Source: Haplomitrium mnioides | Taxonomy: Eukaryota; Marchantiophyta; Haplomitriopsida; Calobryales | Assembly: GCA_049999725.1 (NCBI GenBank) | Contig: JBNGIS010004247.1 | Location: 440,697 to 468,633 of the forward strand | DNA: 27,937 nt | Reading direction: 5' to 3' | Shown here: in pieces, positions 8,589-18,326 of the stretch | Position numbering within the stretch: position 1 is the first letter of the stretch | Layout: each line of letters opens with the position of its first letter | The notes under the pieces: model-generated | What the model saw: only the letters and a program-made list of their open reading frames with translations | Database searches by the model: none | What the model was told of the DNA's origin: nothing | Made by a program: the position numbers and the translations under genes

Positions 8589-9206
8589 CTAGCCTTGGGG
8601 TATGCACACCACACACACACACATGGAAGAAATGACAAAACAAGAACAAACATAGGTACGGTATATAGGGCATGTAAGAGTAAAACTATATACAACGTTG
8701 GTGGTGGCTAGGCCGCCTGTCACAATTTGATCCATCATAGCAAGATCTTTGGGTTGGCTTAAGGCGAGCTTCTTCTCTGGATTAAGATGAGGTTTATCTT
8801 CCGATAAATTTGGGCCCTCCGGGTTGCAACCTACTATATGAGGTGGCCTTACTTCCTCCACTTGAGGGAGTTCTACCCCCACTGCACTTTCTGGTTAAAT
8901 GTTGCCAACCTCAAACCTCCCTGCCCTCGATGAGTCTCTTTGGACCCTTTGCCGTTTAGGGCTGCAACAACTCATTTCTATTATCGCCCATTCCACCACT
9001 TGAGGAGGCTCTAACTCGACGACATTAGGCGATTGCTCGTAATGACGGCCCCCAACCAAGTACATTGATGTCAACTCCCCTTTTAGCTCGGGTTCGGGGC
9101 TTGACCGACATTGGTCTTCTGGGAGCTCCTCCTCTTGTGGGTGATGAGGTCTAATTGCATACTCTCCTTCTGGCTCTAGTTGGGTCCTCTCATTGTCCCC
9201 TAACAT
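8589..9206 (-). pseudogene. Minus-strand ORF of unknown function in the long-LTR element
   Basis: From an ATG at 9206 (reading leftward) 103 codons are open to a single TAA near 8895; the same frame continues open to 8589, about 200 codons in all. The part down to about 8700 is rich in Glu, Pro and Gln and has two similar motifs, VVELEPPQVVEWA and GVELPQVEEVRPP, perhaps an internal duplication. The later part turns hydrophobic and reads through a CA repeat, so the true end is probably near 8690. Two stops lie just upstream of the ATG in the same frame, and a Lys/Arg-rich stretch (HARRKRRAKY) reads in another frame near 9235-9265, so the original ORF may have begun further upstream. I recognise no family. 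It could be a decayed gag-like or accessory protein. Confidence 0.4.
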
Positions 9207-9862
9207 GTTTCCTTGTTGTTGCTTGAACTATCATAAGAGTATTCCAACATATACTTAGCCCGTCTTTTCCTTCGTGCATGGTTATGGCCCATTGCCTCAA
9301 TGCAGGGGAAAACTTTACTTCTTTGAAAGATGATAACTTAGCCTCAGGTTGGTCTCAAGTTTTTGCAAACCTTTCACCCTCCTTCCAGTGCCAAAAAATG
9401 TATGTCACCCCTCTCCTTCAGGCCTTAACCTCCAAAAGTGCCACTTTGGAAGGTAGGGGCAGACAAAACAAGGGTTTAGGTTCTTTTATAAGATGGCCTT
9501 GCAGTCAAGTTATGACTTTGAGGTCCTAAGGAAGCTCCTCTTCACCTTACAGACCTTTTCACTTATCAACAATCATTTAAACACCAATCTTGCTCATTCA
9601 CACAGAATTCCAAAGTACACACAAACAAGTCCAAAGCACTTCTGATGGCAGTCCAAAGTATATTTCAGGGATCCAAAACTGGATCCAAACACCTTGCTTA
9701 CAAAAAAGTTTCAAGGTCCAACATCCAAAATACAAAGAGGCAATGTCTACAGTTCTGACTCCCCCTTCGCAGGGTTTTCCCAAGTTCCGAACAAGCTGAA
9801 ATACAAGTTTACTCCAAATCCAAAGGGCTTTTCAGAAAATACAAACAGAAGGCAAATCTAGC

Positions 9863-9900
<38 letters not shown>

Positions 9901-9950
9901 CGCTCCCTACTTGTCTTCTGATTCTGAACGACCTTGGCGACGCAAGATCT
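9207..9950. other. Internal leader region of the long-LTR element, no gene seen
   Basis: On the minus strand this lies between the PBS and the unknown ORF. Several short open frames exist on both strands (for example 9278-9529 plus and 9598-9783 minus), but none resembles a known family. A (CA)n microsatellite occupies 9865-9899. Confidence 0.4.
9865..9899. repeat. (CA)n microsatellite
   Basis: About 17 uninterrupted AC dinucleotides, ending at GCGCTCCC. It lies some 50 bp inside the PBS of the long-LTR element, so it is in the element's leader. Confidence 0.95.
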
Positions 9951-9967
9951 GACCTTCAACAGCGCCA
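9951..9967 (-). promoter_or_regulatory. tRNA-Asp-type primer-binding site of the long-LTR element
   Basis: On the minus strand this reads TGGCGCTGTTGAAGGTC. The complement of a plant tRNA-Asp 3' end is TGGCGCCGTTGCCGGGGA, and 13 of 18 positions agree by eye, including 10 of the first 11. It lies 4 bases from a TG/CA LTR terminus at 9972. This PBS type is known from Athila/Tat-related gypsy elements. It fixes the minus-strand orientation. Confidence 0.55.
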
Positions 9968-10799
9968 AATATGTATGTCCCTCAACGTCATAGGACCTGA
10001 CCTTCCTAATTGACTTCACTCCTCATTAAAGAACAACTCCAACCTTCCTTCAATCTCTCACCCACGCACCTCGTCTAGATAGTTTTTCAACTTCCCTCGT
10101 GAGAAGCCCTGAATTTACTTCCTCAAGCTCGGAAGAAGTCTTTCTTAACTTCCACATTTGGAAGACATTCCTCTTGACTACTGGTCACACACTCCACCTC
10201 AAACCTCGAATGGATCTTCTCCGCAGTGCACGGGCACTAACTTAGCCACTCCTCTCTTGGCTCCACTTGAGAGATTAGACCAAAAACGCACTTTGAGCGT
10301 CCTTGAGATTGATGCTCCTGCACAGTTGATGCTGAGACGACCCCAAGATCCCTCCTTGGCAGCCTCTCTCGAATTCAAGACCGAAAGAACTCCCTTCAGC
10401 TTCACGTATTGATTCACCTTTGAATGTACTTGCAGAGATGAGTACACCTGGATTGCTTGAGCCTCTAGAGCTCCTTGCCCAGCGATTCTCAGCGCCCCTC
10501 CAATCCACCTCCACCCCAGCTAGTCCCCTGCATGAGTCCACTCGCTTTAAGTGAAGCTTCACTAGATTCTCTCCTCCCTCCCTCGCTGCGTCTTCCTCTC
10601 AGAGATCGCTTTCGCACCTCAAGTTTGCATACACACCAACCCCTCAAACACCGCAATGCATCAATCTATACCCACCTTGCGAGAGCTTTTGCCTTGCCTT
10701 TTGGTAGTTTGACTGGTTTCTTGGCACGATGACACTTGTCAGTAGGATCTAGGGCTGGTACAATCCAAAGTTAATGGTTGATTCTGAAAAGGACTGATC

Positions 10800-11950
10800 C
10801 GAAGGGGTCCGAAGATTGGTAAGTCAAAAATATTCTGTGGACGAGTGAGTCTGAAAAGAATCGTGGGACCCCTAAGTCCGAAGTTGACCACAGAACCATT
10901 GAACTCGAAGTTGACCTAGTTCCGAAAGGTGTTGCCCGCCGCCGCTTTCCAAATGGAAGTTGGACTGCCACTAAACCCCTAGTTCTGAAGTTGACCAATG
11001 GACTGTTGAGTCCGAAGTTGACCGCAAAACCTCTTAATCCAAAGTTGACTCATTTTCGAAGGGCGCCATCCGTTGCCGCTTTCCAAGTGGAAGTTGGATT
11101 GTCACTGAACCCCTGGTTCCAAAGTTGACCAATAGACTGCTGAGTCTGAAGTTGACAACGGGACCTCTGAATTCAAAGGTTACCCATTTTTGAAGGGCAC
11201 CGTCCGCCATCGCTTTCCAAGTGGAAGTTGAACCGTCACTAGACCTTGGGTTTCAAAGTTGACTTGGTTCCGAAGGGCGCCATCCGCTGCCGCTTTCCAA
11301 GTGGAAAATGGACCGTCACTGGACCCCAGGTTCGGAAGTTGACTTGGTTCCAAAGNNNNNNNNNNNNNNNNNNNNNNNNNNNNNNNNNNNNNNNNNNNNN
11401 NNNNNNNNNNNNNNNNNNNNNNNNNNNNNNNNNNNNNNNNNNNNNNNNNNNNNNNNNNNNNNNNNNNNNNNNNNNNNNNNNNNNNNNNNNNNNNNNNNNN
11501 NNNNNNNNNNNNNNNNNNNNNNNNNNNNNNNNNNNNNNNNNNNNNNNNNNNNNNNNNNNNNNNNNNNNNNNNNNNNNNNNNNNNNNNNNNNNNNNNNNNN
11601 NNNNNNNNNNNNNNNNNNNNNNNNNNNNNNNNNNNNNNNNNNNNNNNNNNNNNNNNNNNNNNNNNNNNNNNNNNNNNNNNNNNNNNNNNNNNNNNNNNNN
11701 NNNNNNNNNNNNNNNNNNNNNNNNNNNNNNNNNNNNNNNNNNNNNNNNNNNNNNNCGTCCGCTGCCGCTTTCCAAGTGGAAGTTGGACCGTCACTGGACC
11801 TCAGGTTCTGAATTTGACCAGCGGGCTGCTGAGTCCAAAGTTAACCACGAAACCTCTGAATCCAAAGTTGACCACAGAACGGATGCGAAAGGCGCCGTTC
11901 GCTACCACTTTCCAAGTGGAAGTTTCCAACCTGGGTTTCCAAAGTTGACT
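10800..11950. repeat. Tandem array: 134-bp and 80-bp units (right LTR)
   Basis: The landmark TTTCCAAGTGGAAGTTGG recurs at 10946, 11080, 11214, 11294, then after the gap at 11769 and 11909. The spacings are 134, 134, 80 and, after the gap, 140. This repeats the pattern of the left array, with the same 27-bp subrepeat. The landmark spacing across the gap is 475 bp, which does not fit sums of 134 and 80, so the gap length is not true length. Confidence 0.85.
11356..11755. other. Assembly gap, 400 Ns
   Basis: Exactly 400 Ns inside the tandem array. Any open frame crossing this stretch is meaningless. The round length and the broken repeat phase indicate an estimated size. Confidence 0.99.
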
Positions 11951-12599
11951 TGACTTGAAGAGACTTTGTCCACATATTCCTTCGAAAGGGATTCCAACCT
12001 CCCTCTCTTCCGATACTTTTTTGAAAATGTCCGCCAAGCAATTTTTAGAGGGCTGAATTGGATTCAAATCCTGGTGAGGCCCATCAACGTCGAGGGAAAC
12101 AGAGCGTCCCTCGATCTCTAGTGTCGTGGCTGCCTCACGAGGGTTGTCGCCTTCGTCCTTCTGCTTCCTATCATTGCACCTGACATGCTGGGCGCCTTCT
12201 ATTTCCCTTGTTACTGCTTTGGTTCTTGTCCTAAAAGTTTCGATGTCACCCCTCACCTTACCTACGGCGCCTCCCTTTTGGTGTCGAATCTTTGATTTTT
12301 GTCCGGATCCCCTTATCTTCTTCATCTGGGCCTGCATCTTCCTCCTCTTCTGATGTCACTCTTCCTTCCACCTCCTTGCTCATTACCTCTAGCGAGCCTC
12401 CCTTCCTTCCATGTCACAGTCCTGATTCTGCTCTTCGGATCGGATAGTTTAGGCGACCCACTCTTACTTACTGTTATGAGATGATCCGCTGCTTCTGGAG
12501 TGCCTTAGCCTCTAAGAGTAGAAAAATGTTCCCCTACTGCTTTCGATTCCTACAAATCTTCATTAGCACCTCTTGTCACCGGTTGACAAAAATCCTTGA

Positions 12600-13256
12600 C
12601 GTTAGCTTCGCAATAGGAAGAAAAAGTTGTAGAAGAAATTTGACAAGTGGCAGGATTAGAAAAACAGATTGCTTCCATGGAGGAGGAAAGGATTAAACAA
12701 GAGAAGGCCTTCAGAATTTAGGAAGAGAAAGCAGTGAAGTTTGCTGAAATGGTTGGAGAGGAGCAAGAGAGAGTCTAAAATATGATAAGGAGCAGAGTTC
12801 GAACAAATCCATAGAAATTTCTTGATATGTCAAATGTAGATGCAGTTGCAGCTATTTGACAAAAAAGAGCAAGAATGGATGCAACTCTACCAAAAAATGC
12901 AGAAACGTCAATTGGAGGAATCGAAGAGAACTGCATTGCTACAATCAAAGTTGGTAGCCTAGAAGCAAGACTCATTAGAGCGGGAGAAGAGGGAGTCTTT
13001 TGAGGAATTATTGAAGGCAACATATCACGCCATGGGCCTATAATAAATGTAGACTAAGGTGCAACATGTTCAATCCGAAACCTTGGATCAGGTCGACAAG
13101 ACTCTGCAACATTAAATTTATGATATAGTTGAGGTAAATCAAGAGGTGGCACAAGTCCAAGACAAGATGGCAGCTATAGAGGAGCAAAACTTCAAAGAAA
13201 TAGCTCAAGAGATGTTCATGAGTAAAGTATTGGAGACTCTGAGAGATAATAGCTAA
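12600..13256 (+). pseudogene. Decayed coiled-coil-like protein of unknown family
   Basis: Two plus-strand frames carry Glu/Gln/Lys-rich, heptad-like sequence. The first runs from about 12629 to 12860 with stretches such as LEKQIASMEEERIKQEKAF, FAEMVGEEQERV and MIRSRVRTNP. The second, from about 12840 to 13256, has FDKKEQEWMQLYQKMQKRQL, REKRESFEELLKATYHAMGL and VAQVQDKMAAIEEQNFKEIA. A frameshift near 12840-12860 links them. All four stops in the first frame could come from single C-to-T changes at Gln or Arg codons (TAA, TAG, TGA). It ends at TAG C TAA near 13250. It lies just outside the long-LTR element. It may be part of another element or a captured host fragment; I cannot name the family. 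Confidence 0.5.
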
Positions 13257-13997
13257 CTGAGGCCTCCAAGATGATAGGGCTTTAATGGAATTTCATTGAG
13301 AGTAGCTAGATTTCCTACTATTTCAAGAAGGTGTCAATTCATATGTGTATGAGCTACTCATGACTCTAAACTGAGTGTCTGTAATGTTTCTATTAGCAAA
13401 GCCATTTCTGAAACAAATTTCAGGAGTGTCTTTCTTTTAAGATTCTTTCTCATAGTGAAGGGCTTTTGCAAATTCTTGAAATATGAGTACTTGTGCAATA
13501 ATGCTTATATCTAAGAACTGAGTTTATGTTTTTTGAATATCTAAGTGTTAAACCTTTAAGTGAATTACACCAGATAATTGTTTAAGGGAGAAAATGCTAA
13601 GTCAATCTTCTCTAAAAGCCATGGAAAAGTACTTTATATGATTCAAAAACATTCTACTTCTCATAAAGAGTTTTTCATTCACCAAGAGGATAACATCTCA
13701 GAGTTTGAATTGGAGAGTACTTGGAAGAAGGCTAAGTTAGAGAGAGTAGAGACCCATGAAGAGAGTTTATCAAGGCATAGAAGAGCTTGAGTTGATTGTC
13801 AAGCTTATCTGATTTGGTAAAGAGTAAGAGCCTTGTTAAATAAGTGCAAGGGCTAGGTGAGGTGTGAGGAACATTGATCTTGCAAATTGATGGATTAGCA
13901 CAATTGGGTTTCAATCAACAAACTAAAAGTTGTCACATCCAGTCAAGACAACTGCTCAAGTTGATGATCTTAAATTTGAGATCATTAATCATAACTA
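13257..13997. other. Unassigned region, no gene seen
   Basis: AT-rich sequence after the coiled-coil pseudogene. One open frame (13578-13790, plus) encodes a charged segment (FELESTWKKAKLERVE) without recognised family, perhaps another remnant of the same unit. No LTR terminus or tRNA seen. Confidence 0.4.

Positions 13998-14062
<65 letters not shown>
13998..14062. repeat. Compound (GT)n(GA)n microsatellite
   Basis: About 9 GT units followed at once by about 24 GA units. The open frame running through it (13874-14074) gives a Val-Cys then Glu-Arg repeat and is not a gene. Confidence 0.97.
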
Positions 14063-14066
<4 letters not shown>

Positions 14067-14928
14067 TGCTCTAACCCATGTAATTTTGCAAGAGAATTAG
14101 CGGATTTCTTGAGAGTCATACAAGATTAAAGAAAAAACATCATTGTTTGAATTAGAAGAAAAGAGATTGAATACAAAGGCAGAACTAGGAGATTCAAAGG
14201 TTTCCAAGAGGGATTTATGAAGTTTTTTATCAAACGCGTGTTGAGCTTTCTTGAGTCATGGAAGTTATTGTAGAAGAAGAGAGTTGTAATATGAAGATTA
14301 AAATCAGAACGAATTCAAAATTCAAGAGGAATTTGACAAATCAAGATAGTCTTATTAATTCTACATGAACGATGATCAAGCTTCAAGGTGGAAAATGATG
14401 TCAGATGGCAAAACATCATAATACAATTTGATCGGTGATTGGTAAAAATTGTAAGTGATGTCAGCTAAGTTATTGTATAGTGGGAAAGTCAACTTGTTAG
14501 ATAAGATGGAGGTCAATGAGATGGTTCAACTTCCCAAAAAGACATCATAAGGGTCCCTTCTTGCTATTTAAGAAATTTGTTGTTGATCCGACGTATCTTT
14601 TTGGAAAGAATGTGATGCTTATATTTTCATACGCAAAGTCTTTCTGAATTTGAAATTGAGAACTGAGATCCAATTTGACCAAAGCATCTAGTGTTATTGG
14701 TGACAGTGAAGATTTTAATGATAAAAGTGCTTTTGTTGATATAAAATGCTGCCATCCTAAGTGAAAGATCCCGAAAAGAGGGATAAATTGAATGCTTGGG
14801 GATTCACAATGTGTGGTTGATTCACAATTGGGTTGGAACATGTGACAACCATGTGTTTGTGTCAAGGACATGAACTTTGGAAGTTGAAGTAAGGTGAACT
14901 TCAGAATAGAGGTGAGCAATGTAAGGCG
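14063..14928. other. Unassigned region, no gene seen
   Basis: One 124-codon open frame on the minus strand (14545-14919) is rich in Leu, Phe, Ser and Thr and matches no family I know. It lies downstream, on the same strand, of the gag traces at 15000-16345, so it could be part of that element's decayed body, but nothing in it supports that directly. Confidence 0.35.
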
Positions 14929-14999
14929 CTATTGCAAAATTTCAAAATTGAGCCAAGTCAATATGTGTATTGGAAGGGGAATCCAATTGTTTGATGGCA

Positions 15000-16345
15000 G
15001 AAGGGCAATGGTAGTAAGCATTGTGAACAGAGGAAGATAAGGTGTGGGGTTGAAAGTCGCAATTGAGACAAAACCCAAAGATAGCAAATGCGCACGAGAA
15101 TGCAAAGTAATATTTACTAGAAAGACTTCAAATTGGTTGAGATTTTGAAAGTTTTGATTGAGAAAAGTCACTCGTAGAGGAAGACTATGAGCAGTAGATA
15201 AAGTAGGAGCAAGTTGTACTTGTAACATCACATTCAATGGATGTTTCATCATATTTTGCAGTTTATAATAAATTGATTTGTGGTGGAGGAGGGTTATAGT
15301 TGGCATATTGTGGATATGGGCCATGATTGAAGCGTCACTAGTAATGACTTTGTTGGGGACAATTTTGTGAATTGGTTGGCAGAGACATACACTAGTTGTG
15401 TCCTTGATAGTATTGTTGCATGCGTGGATGGAGACAATCTTGTGTGATATGGTCAGTCTTGTTGTTGTTGTAGAAACCTTGTTCTAGAGGAGGATGAGTA
15501 GGCTAGAGATGAAATTGATTGAGTTGTGGCTCGCAAGTTGTTTGTTAAACCTGCATGAGTGTCTAATAAGTCAATGGGGTGGGGTTAGTAAGTGCTTGAG
15601 AGATAGTGATTGATTGGGTAGGCTAGATAGTGGCTTGACTCACATCTAAAGCCGACTGTGCCATTGCAACCTTGATTTAGTGCCAAATAGGGTAAACTTT
15701 GCTTGAATGATTTGAGAAAAGGCAAATGTCGCACCATAAACTAGATGTGCACGCTTTGAGTGGTGAATGTTGTAGGTGGCAACATGTGCACCATAGATTG
15801 GAAGCAATAGAGTTTAGAGATGGTCCAAGAGCAAAATTGATCATTTGGAGCTTCAAATTAGAAATATAACCAATGAGTTTGGAAGTGATCTCACCTAGCT
15901 TGGCCTTGAAATTCAAATTCCAACCCACAAAGGATTTTGACTTTCTAGGAACAACTTGTTGGATAGAGGTAGGAGTAGTAGTTCAAATCGATAACTTGAG
16001 GCGGAAGCGTTGGACATGGGCAAAGTGTGAGAAGACTCACCAGTAGATGAGGAAGCAACGCAATCATGTCAAAGCACCATTTTCTACTAAGATATAGTTA
16101 AGTGTATATCAAGCTTGAGTGTTTGGGAATCTTGGAGCAACACATGCTCATGAATAGAATTAAGAAGACCCAAATATTCTTCAACACACATACGCATATA
16201 TAGCAGTTCATCTCAAGCTTGATCAAGGTGATAAGCAAGTCTATACCGATCAAGAAAAGCATTCAGAAGGTAGGGTACGAAAACACTCATGGCGGTTTCA
16301 CAAAAATACCAGTTAATGATGTCATTTTCTAGAGTGGTTGAGAGC
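15000..16345 (-). pseudogene. Minus-strand gag-like remnant with zinc knuckles
   Basis: Reading leftward from 16345, the first block has AFLDRYRLAYHLDQA, a stop, then DELLYMRM and VEEYLGLLNSI (about 16275-16120), which resembles the helical core of retrotransposon gag. Further on (15928-15677) comes SLWCDICLFSNHSSKVY, a CX2CX4HX4C knuckle with the last Cys changed to Tyr; a Cys/His-rich CTCCHLQHSPLKAC precedes it. A third knuckle, FYNNNKTDHITQDC (about 15475-15434), has its first two cysteines lost. The frame runs from 15928 through about 15260 with several stops, mostly TAA or TAG at likely Gln codons. The tail is Pro/Tyr/Asn-rich. No protease or RT was found next to it. Confidence 0.5.
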
Positions 16346-17490
16346 TTGATGCATAGCACATCCTTGGAATCATAAATGGCAACAACAAGAATGAGAAAAC
16401 AATTTTAATTATTGTGTGTGTGTTAACAAAATCCACAACCATTTGGCTTGTCAACTTTGAGCATGAATATCTTGATGGTTGTGCTCGGAGGGAGGTTATG
16501 GTCATAGGAAATAGAAACAAATTTGGTTGCAAGAGGTGAGGTAGGTGATTCTAGCAAGTCACTCAATTAAACATGAGTGGAAGTCAAACAATGTCAAATG
16601 CTTTGTTCGTATAAAGAAAGAAAAGGCAAAGGCAAATGCCTTATGCACAATTAAAAATAGAGCTAAGTTTTCAGGGTGTGAATTTGAAAGGAGTAAGACC
16701 TCAAAATAATGCCATAGAAGAAGGTTTTTTTTTTCTCTTTTTGAAGAGGGGACGCGCATAAGAAGCAATTAGACTTGGCCTATAGCCTCAACTCCAAGAG
16801 AATGAAAAAGAGAGTGGCATTAGATCTTTGACTATCAAAATTTCAAATTCATAGTTGAAAACAACAACTCAATCGATAATCGATATGAGGTTAGAAGGTC
16901 GTTTTGTTTTTGGATTTTGAATGTCCAAATGCATGAATGAGTCTAAAAAAAAACAAAATCAACAAGAGCAAGGTGGAATAATGCAAACAACAATAAGAAG
17001 GAAATCAAAGGAAATTGAACAAGAGCAACATTTCGAAAATTGTGAGGCAAAGTAAGGCAAGTCAAACTCAATTTTTAATCAATGCAAAACTTATGTGATT
17101 TGTTGGCCATTCAACTGTAATTTCAAAGGCAAACTTATCAAAGCAAGCACTATAAAGGGGAACAAGGGAGTTAAGAGTCGGATATAGCAAGGAAAATGAG
17201 AATTTGAAGAATCAAAAGAAGGTTAGATACATTCGTGTATGACACATGGGATATTCTCAAAGCTAATGATGTCAAGAGGAATGAAATAGCTAGCTACCAT
17301 AGGGTATCTACAACCTCAAGCCACATATAATGATTTAATAAGTTGAGATTTATGTCATATGTATAAATTGTTTCTGCAAAGTACAACATTGGATAAGATC
17401 AGTGGTAGAAGTCAAAGATATGTGTGTGAAAATAGAAATAGGCAGATCAATGGTAATGGAGACGAGGGAAAAGGAAATTCCGTTATTGTT
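16346..17490. other. Unassigned region, no gene seen
   Basis: AT-rich sequence, perhaps the leader of the minus-strand gag unit. Short minus-strand open frames (16329-16532, 16559-16768) show no family features. A run of Ts lies at about 16725-16733. Confidence 0.35.
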
Positions 17491-17566
17491 TCACTTGTAG
17501 TGTAGTGGTGAGTATTCTCACCTGTCACGTGGGTGACCCAAGCTTTATCCTTAGCAGCCTGTGCCA
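17491..17566 (+). pseudogene. tRNA-Asp(GUC)-like sequence, decayed, with encoded CCA
   Basis: The 5' two thirds follow plant tRNA-Asp closely: CTTGTAGTGTAGTGGTGAGT (D-arm and A box), then the anticodon arm CTCAC-CTGTCAC-GTGGG, whose five stem pairs are all kept (one as G-U), with anticodon GTC. The T-arm and B box are worn (AGCTTTATCC), and the acceptor 3' strand ends GTGCCA where the mature tRNA has GCGCCA. CCA is not encoded in plant nuclear tRNA genes, so a copy of a mature tRNA, or a tRNA-derived element, is more likely than a former gene. A run of six Ts follows. The two acceptor strands no longer pair, so it is not functional. Confidence 0.65.
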
Positions 17567-17620
17567 TTTTTTCACTTTGATAGAGGAGTATAAGGGGAGG
17601 AACTCCTCCTTTGTAAGTGA

Positions 17621-17690
17621 GTCATCTTAGTATAGTGGTGAGGTTATGAGGGGATCACTTATAGTTTAATATTTAGAGTATTTGGCCATA
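17621..17690 (+). pseudogene. Second partial tRNA-Asp-like copy
   Basis: GTCATCTTAGTATAGTGGTG, plus the next three bases, matches the first 23 bases of plant tRNA-Asp at about 19-20 positions. The part after 17643 is only faintly alike. It starts exactly 130 bp after the copy at 17491. Between them is a possible stem GAGGAGT/ACTCCTC (about 17583-17608). It may be a dimeric tRNA-derived unit or a SINE-like repeat. Confidence 0.5.
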
Positions 17691-18326
17691 CATTTCTCAT
17701 ACCTAACAATCAATTGTAAAGAAGGTCAGGGTATGAGGTGAATTAATCTTGATGGGTGGTCATGAGTAATTTTTTGAATATAGTTAAGGCACTTAGTTGA
17801 TGCACATAAGGGGTCACACCTCCGTGAATCAAAGTAACCTCCACAAAAAGAGACCACAAGAGAAATAAGTGAGTAGCACGCACATATTTGATGGATGTAG
17901 AGGTTTACTATGTTCTTCACAACTAAGAGAGATCATGCAAGAGATATGCAAAGGCTTCTATACCTTGAAGTGAACCAATCTTCTACAACACATCTAGATT
18001 TGAACACTCAATTGGCAAGGGCTCATCGAGCTAATCTCAAGGATGGCTTTGGCTGATTGTTAGCAATGACAACAAACAAAAGAGTTGATTGACTTTGTAC
18101 AAGCACTAAGTCTAGGGTTCCTATAACTTTGGATAGATACTGTACTATAATAGGAAGGCAACATTTATGGTTTTTATAACAAGTAGTGTTCTACAATCAG
18201 GTTTAAGGTAGTGAGTTTGAAGTTGGGATTTACAACATAGAGATTTGAATAGTAACAAAAAGGTCCTAAGTGCCAACTCTAAGATTTGGTAGATTATCGG
18301 TTGTAACGTCATCTATATGTTTGGTC
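17691..18326. other. Unassigned region, no gene seen
   Basis: Sequence between the tRNA-like copies and the left LTR of the gag-protease element. Only short open frames on both strands, none with recognisable sense. Confidence 0.35.

Larger units (their letters stand above)
5892..12588 (-). mobile_element. Non-autonomous long-LTR retrotransposon (LARD-like), minus strand
   Basis: Two direct copies, 5892-8289 and 10094-12588, share the same order: a flank block, a tandem array, then a second block ending in GTCACCGGTTGACA. Between them lie 1.7 kb without recognisable pol. On the minus strand a polypurine tract (AAAAGGGGGAG) directly precedes the left copy's TGTCAACC start, and a PBS-like TGGCGCTGTTGAAGG lies 4 bases from the end of the right copy. 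These mark an LTR retrotransposon on the minus strand, with the 5' LTR at right and the 3' LTR at left. LTRs longer than the interior resemble large retrotransposon derivatives, which are moved by other elements' proteins. A plain segmental duplication is less likely because PPT and PBS sit where expected. Confidence 0.7.
9972..12588 (-). repeat. 5' LTR of the long-LTR element
   Basis: Right copy, 2,617 bp including 400 Ns. On the minus strand it starts TGTCAACCGGTGACA (ending at 12588) and ends GACATACA (9972), so it has TG...CA ends. From 10094 on it matches the left copy; 9972-10093 is present only here. A weak TATA-like GTATAGATT on the minus strand at about 10663-10672 lies downstream of the array and would be a candidate promoter, so the array would be in U3. 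No target-site duplication was found (the right flank begins AAAAT). Confidence 0.6.

Noticed and set aside
10158-10732. Plus and minus open frames of 80-95 codons
   Set aside because: The same sequence occurs in broken form at 5950-6510; these are LTR sequences, not genes.
11180-11953. Long open frames (up to 235 codons) on both strands
   Set aside because: They read through the 400-N gap; the open length is an artefact of unknown bases.
13874-14074. Open frame ending in Val-Cys and Glu-Arg repeats
   Set aside because: It is the translation of the GT/GA microsatellite.
14545-15324. Minus-strand open frames (124 and 131 codons) as copia integrase or RT
   Set aside because: A few short resemblances (LLHHKSIYYKL) did not extend; the better frame at 15260-15330 is the gag tail instead.
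17491-17566. Functional tRNA-Asp gene
   Set aside because: Acceptor strands no longer pair and the B box is mutated.
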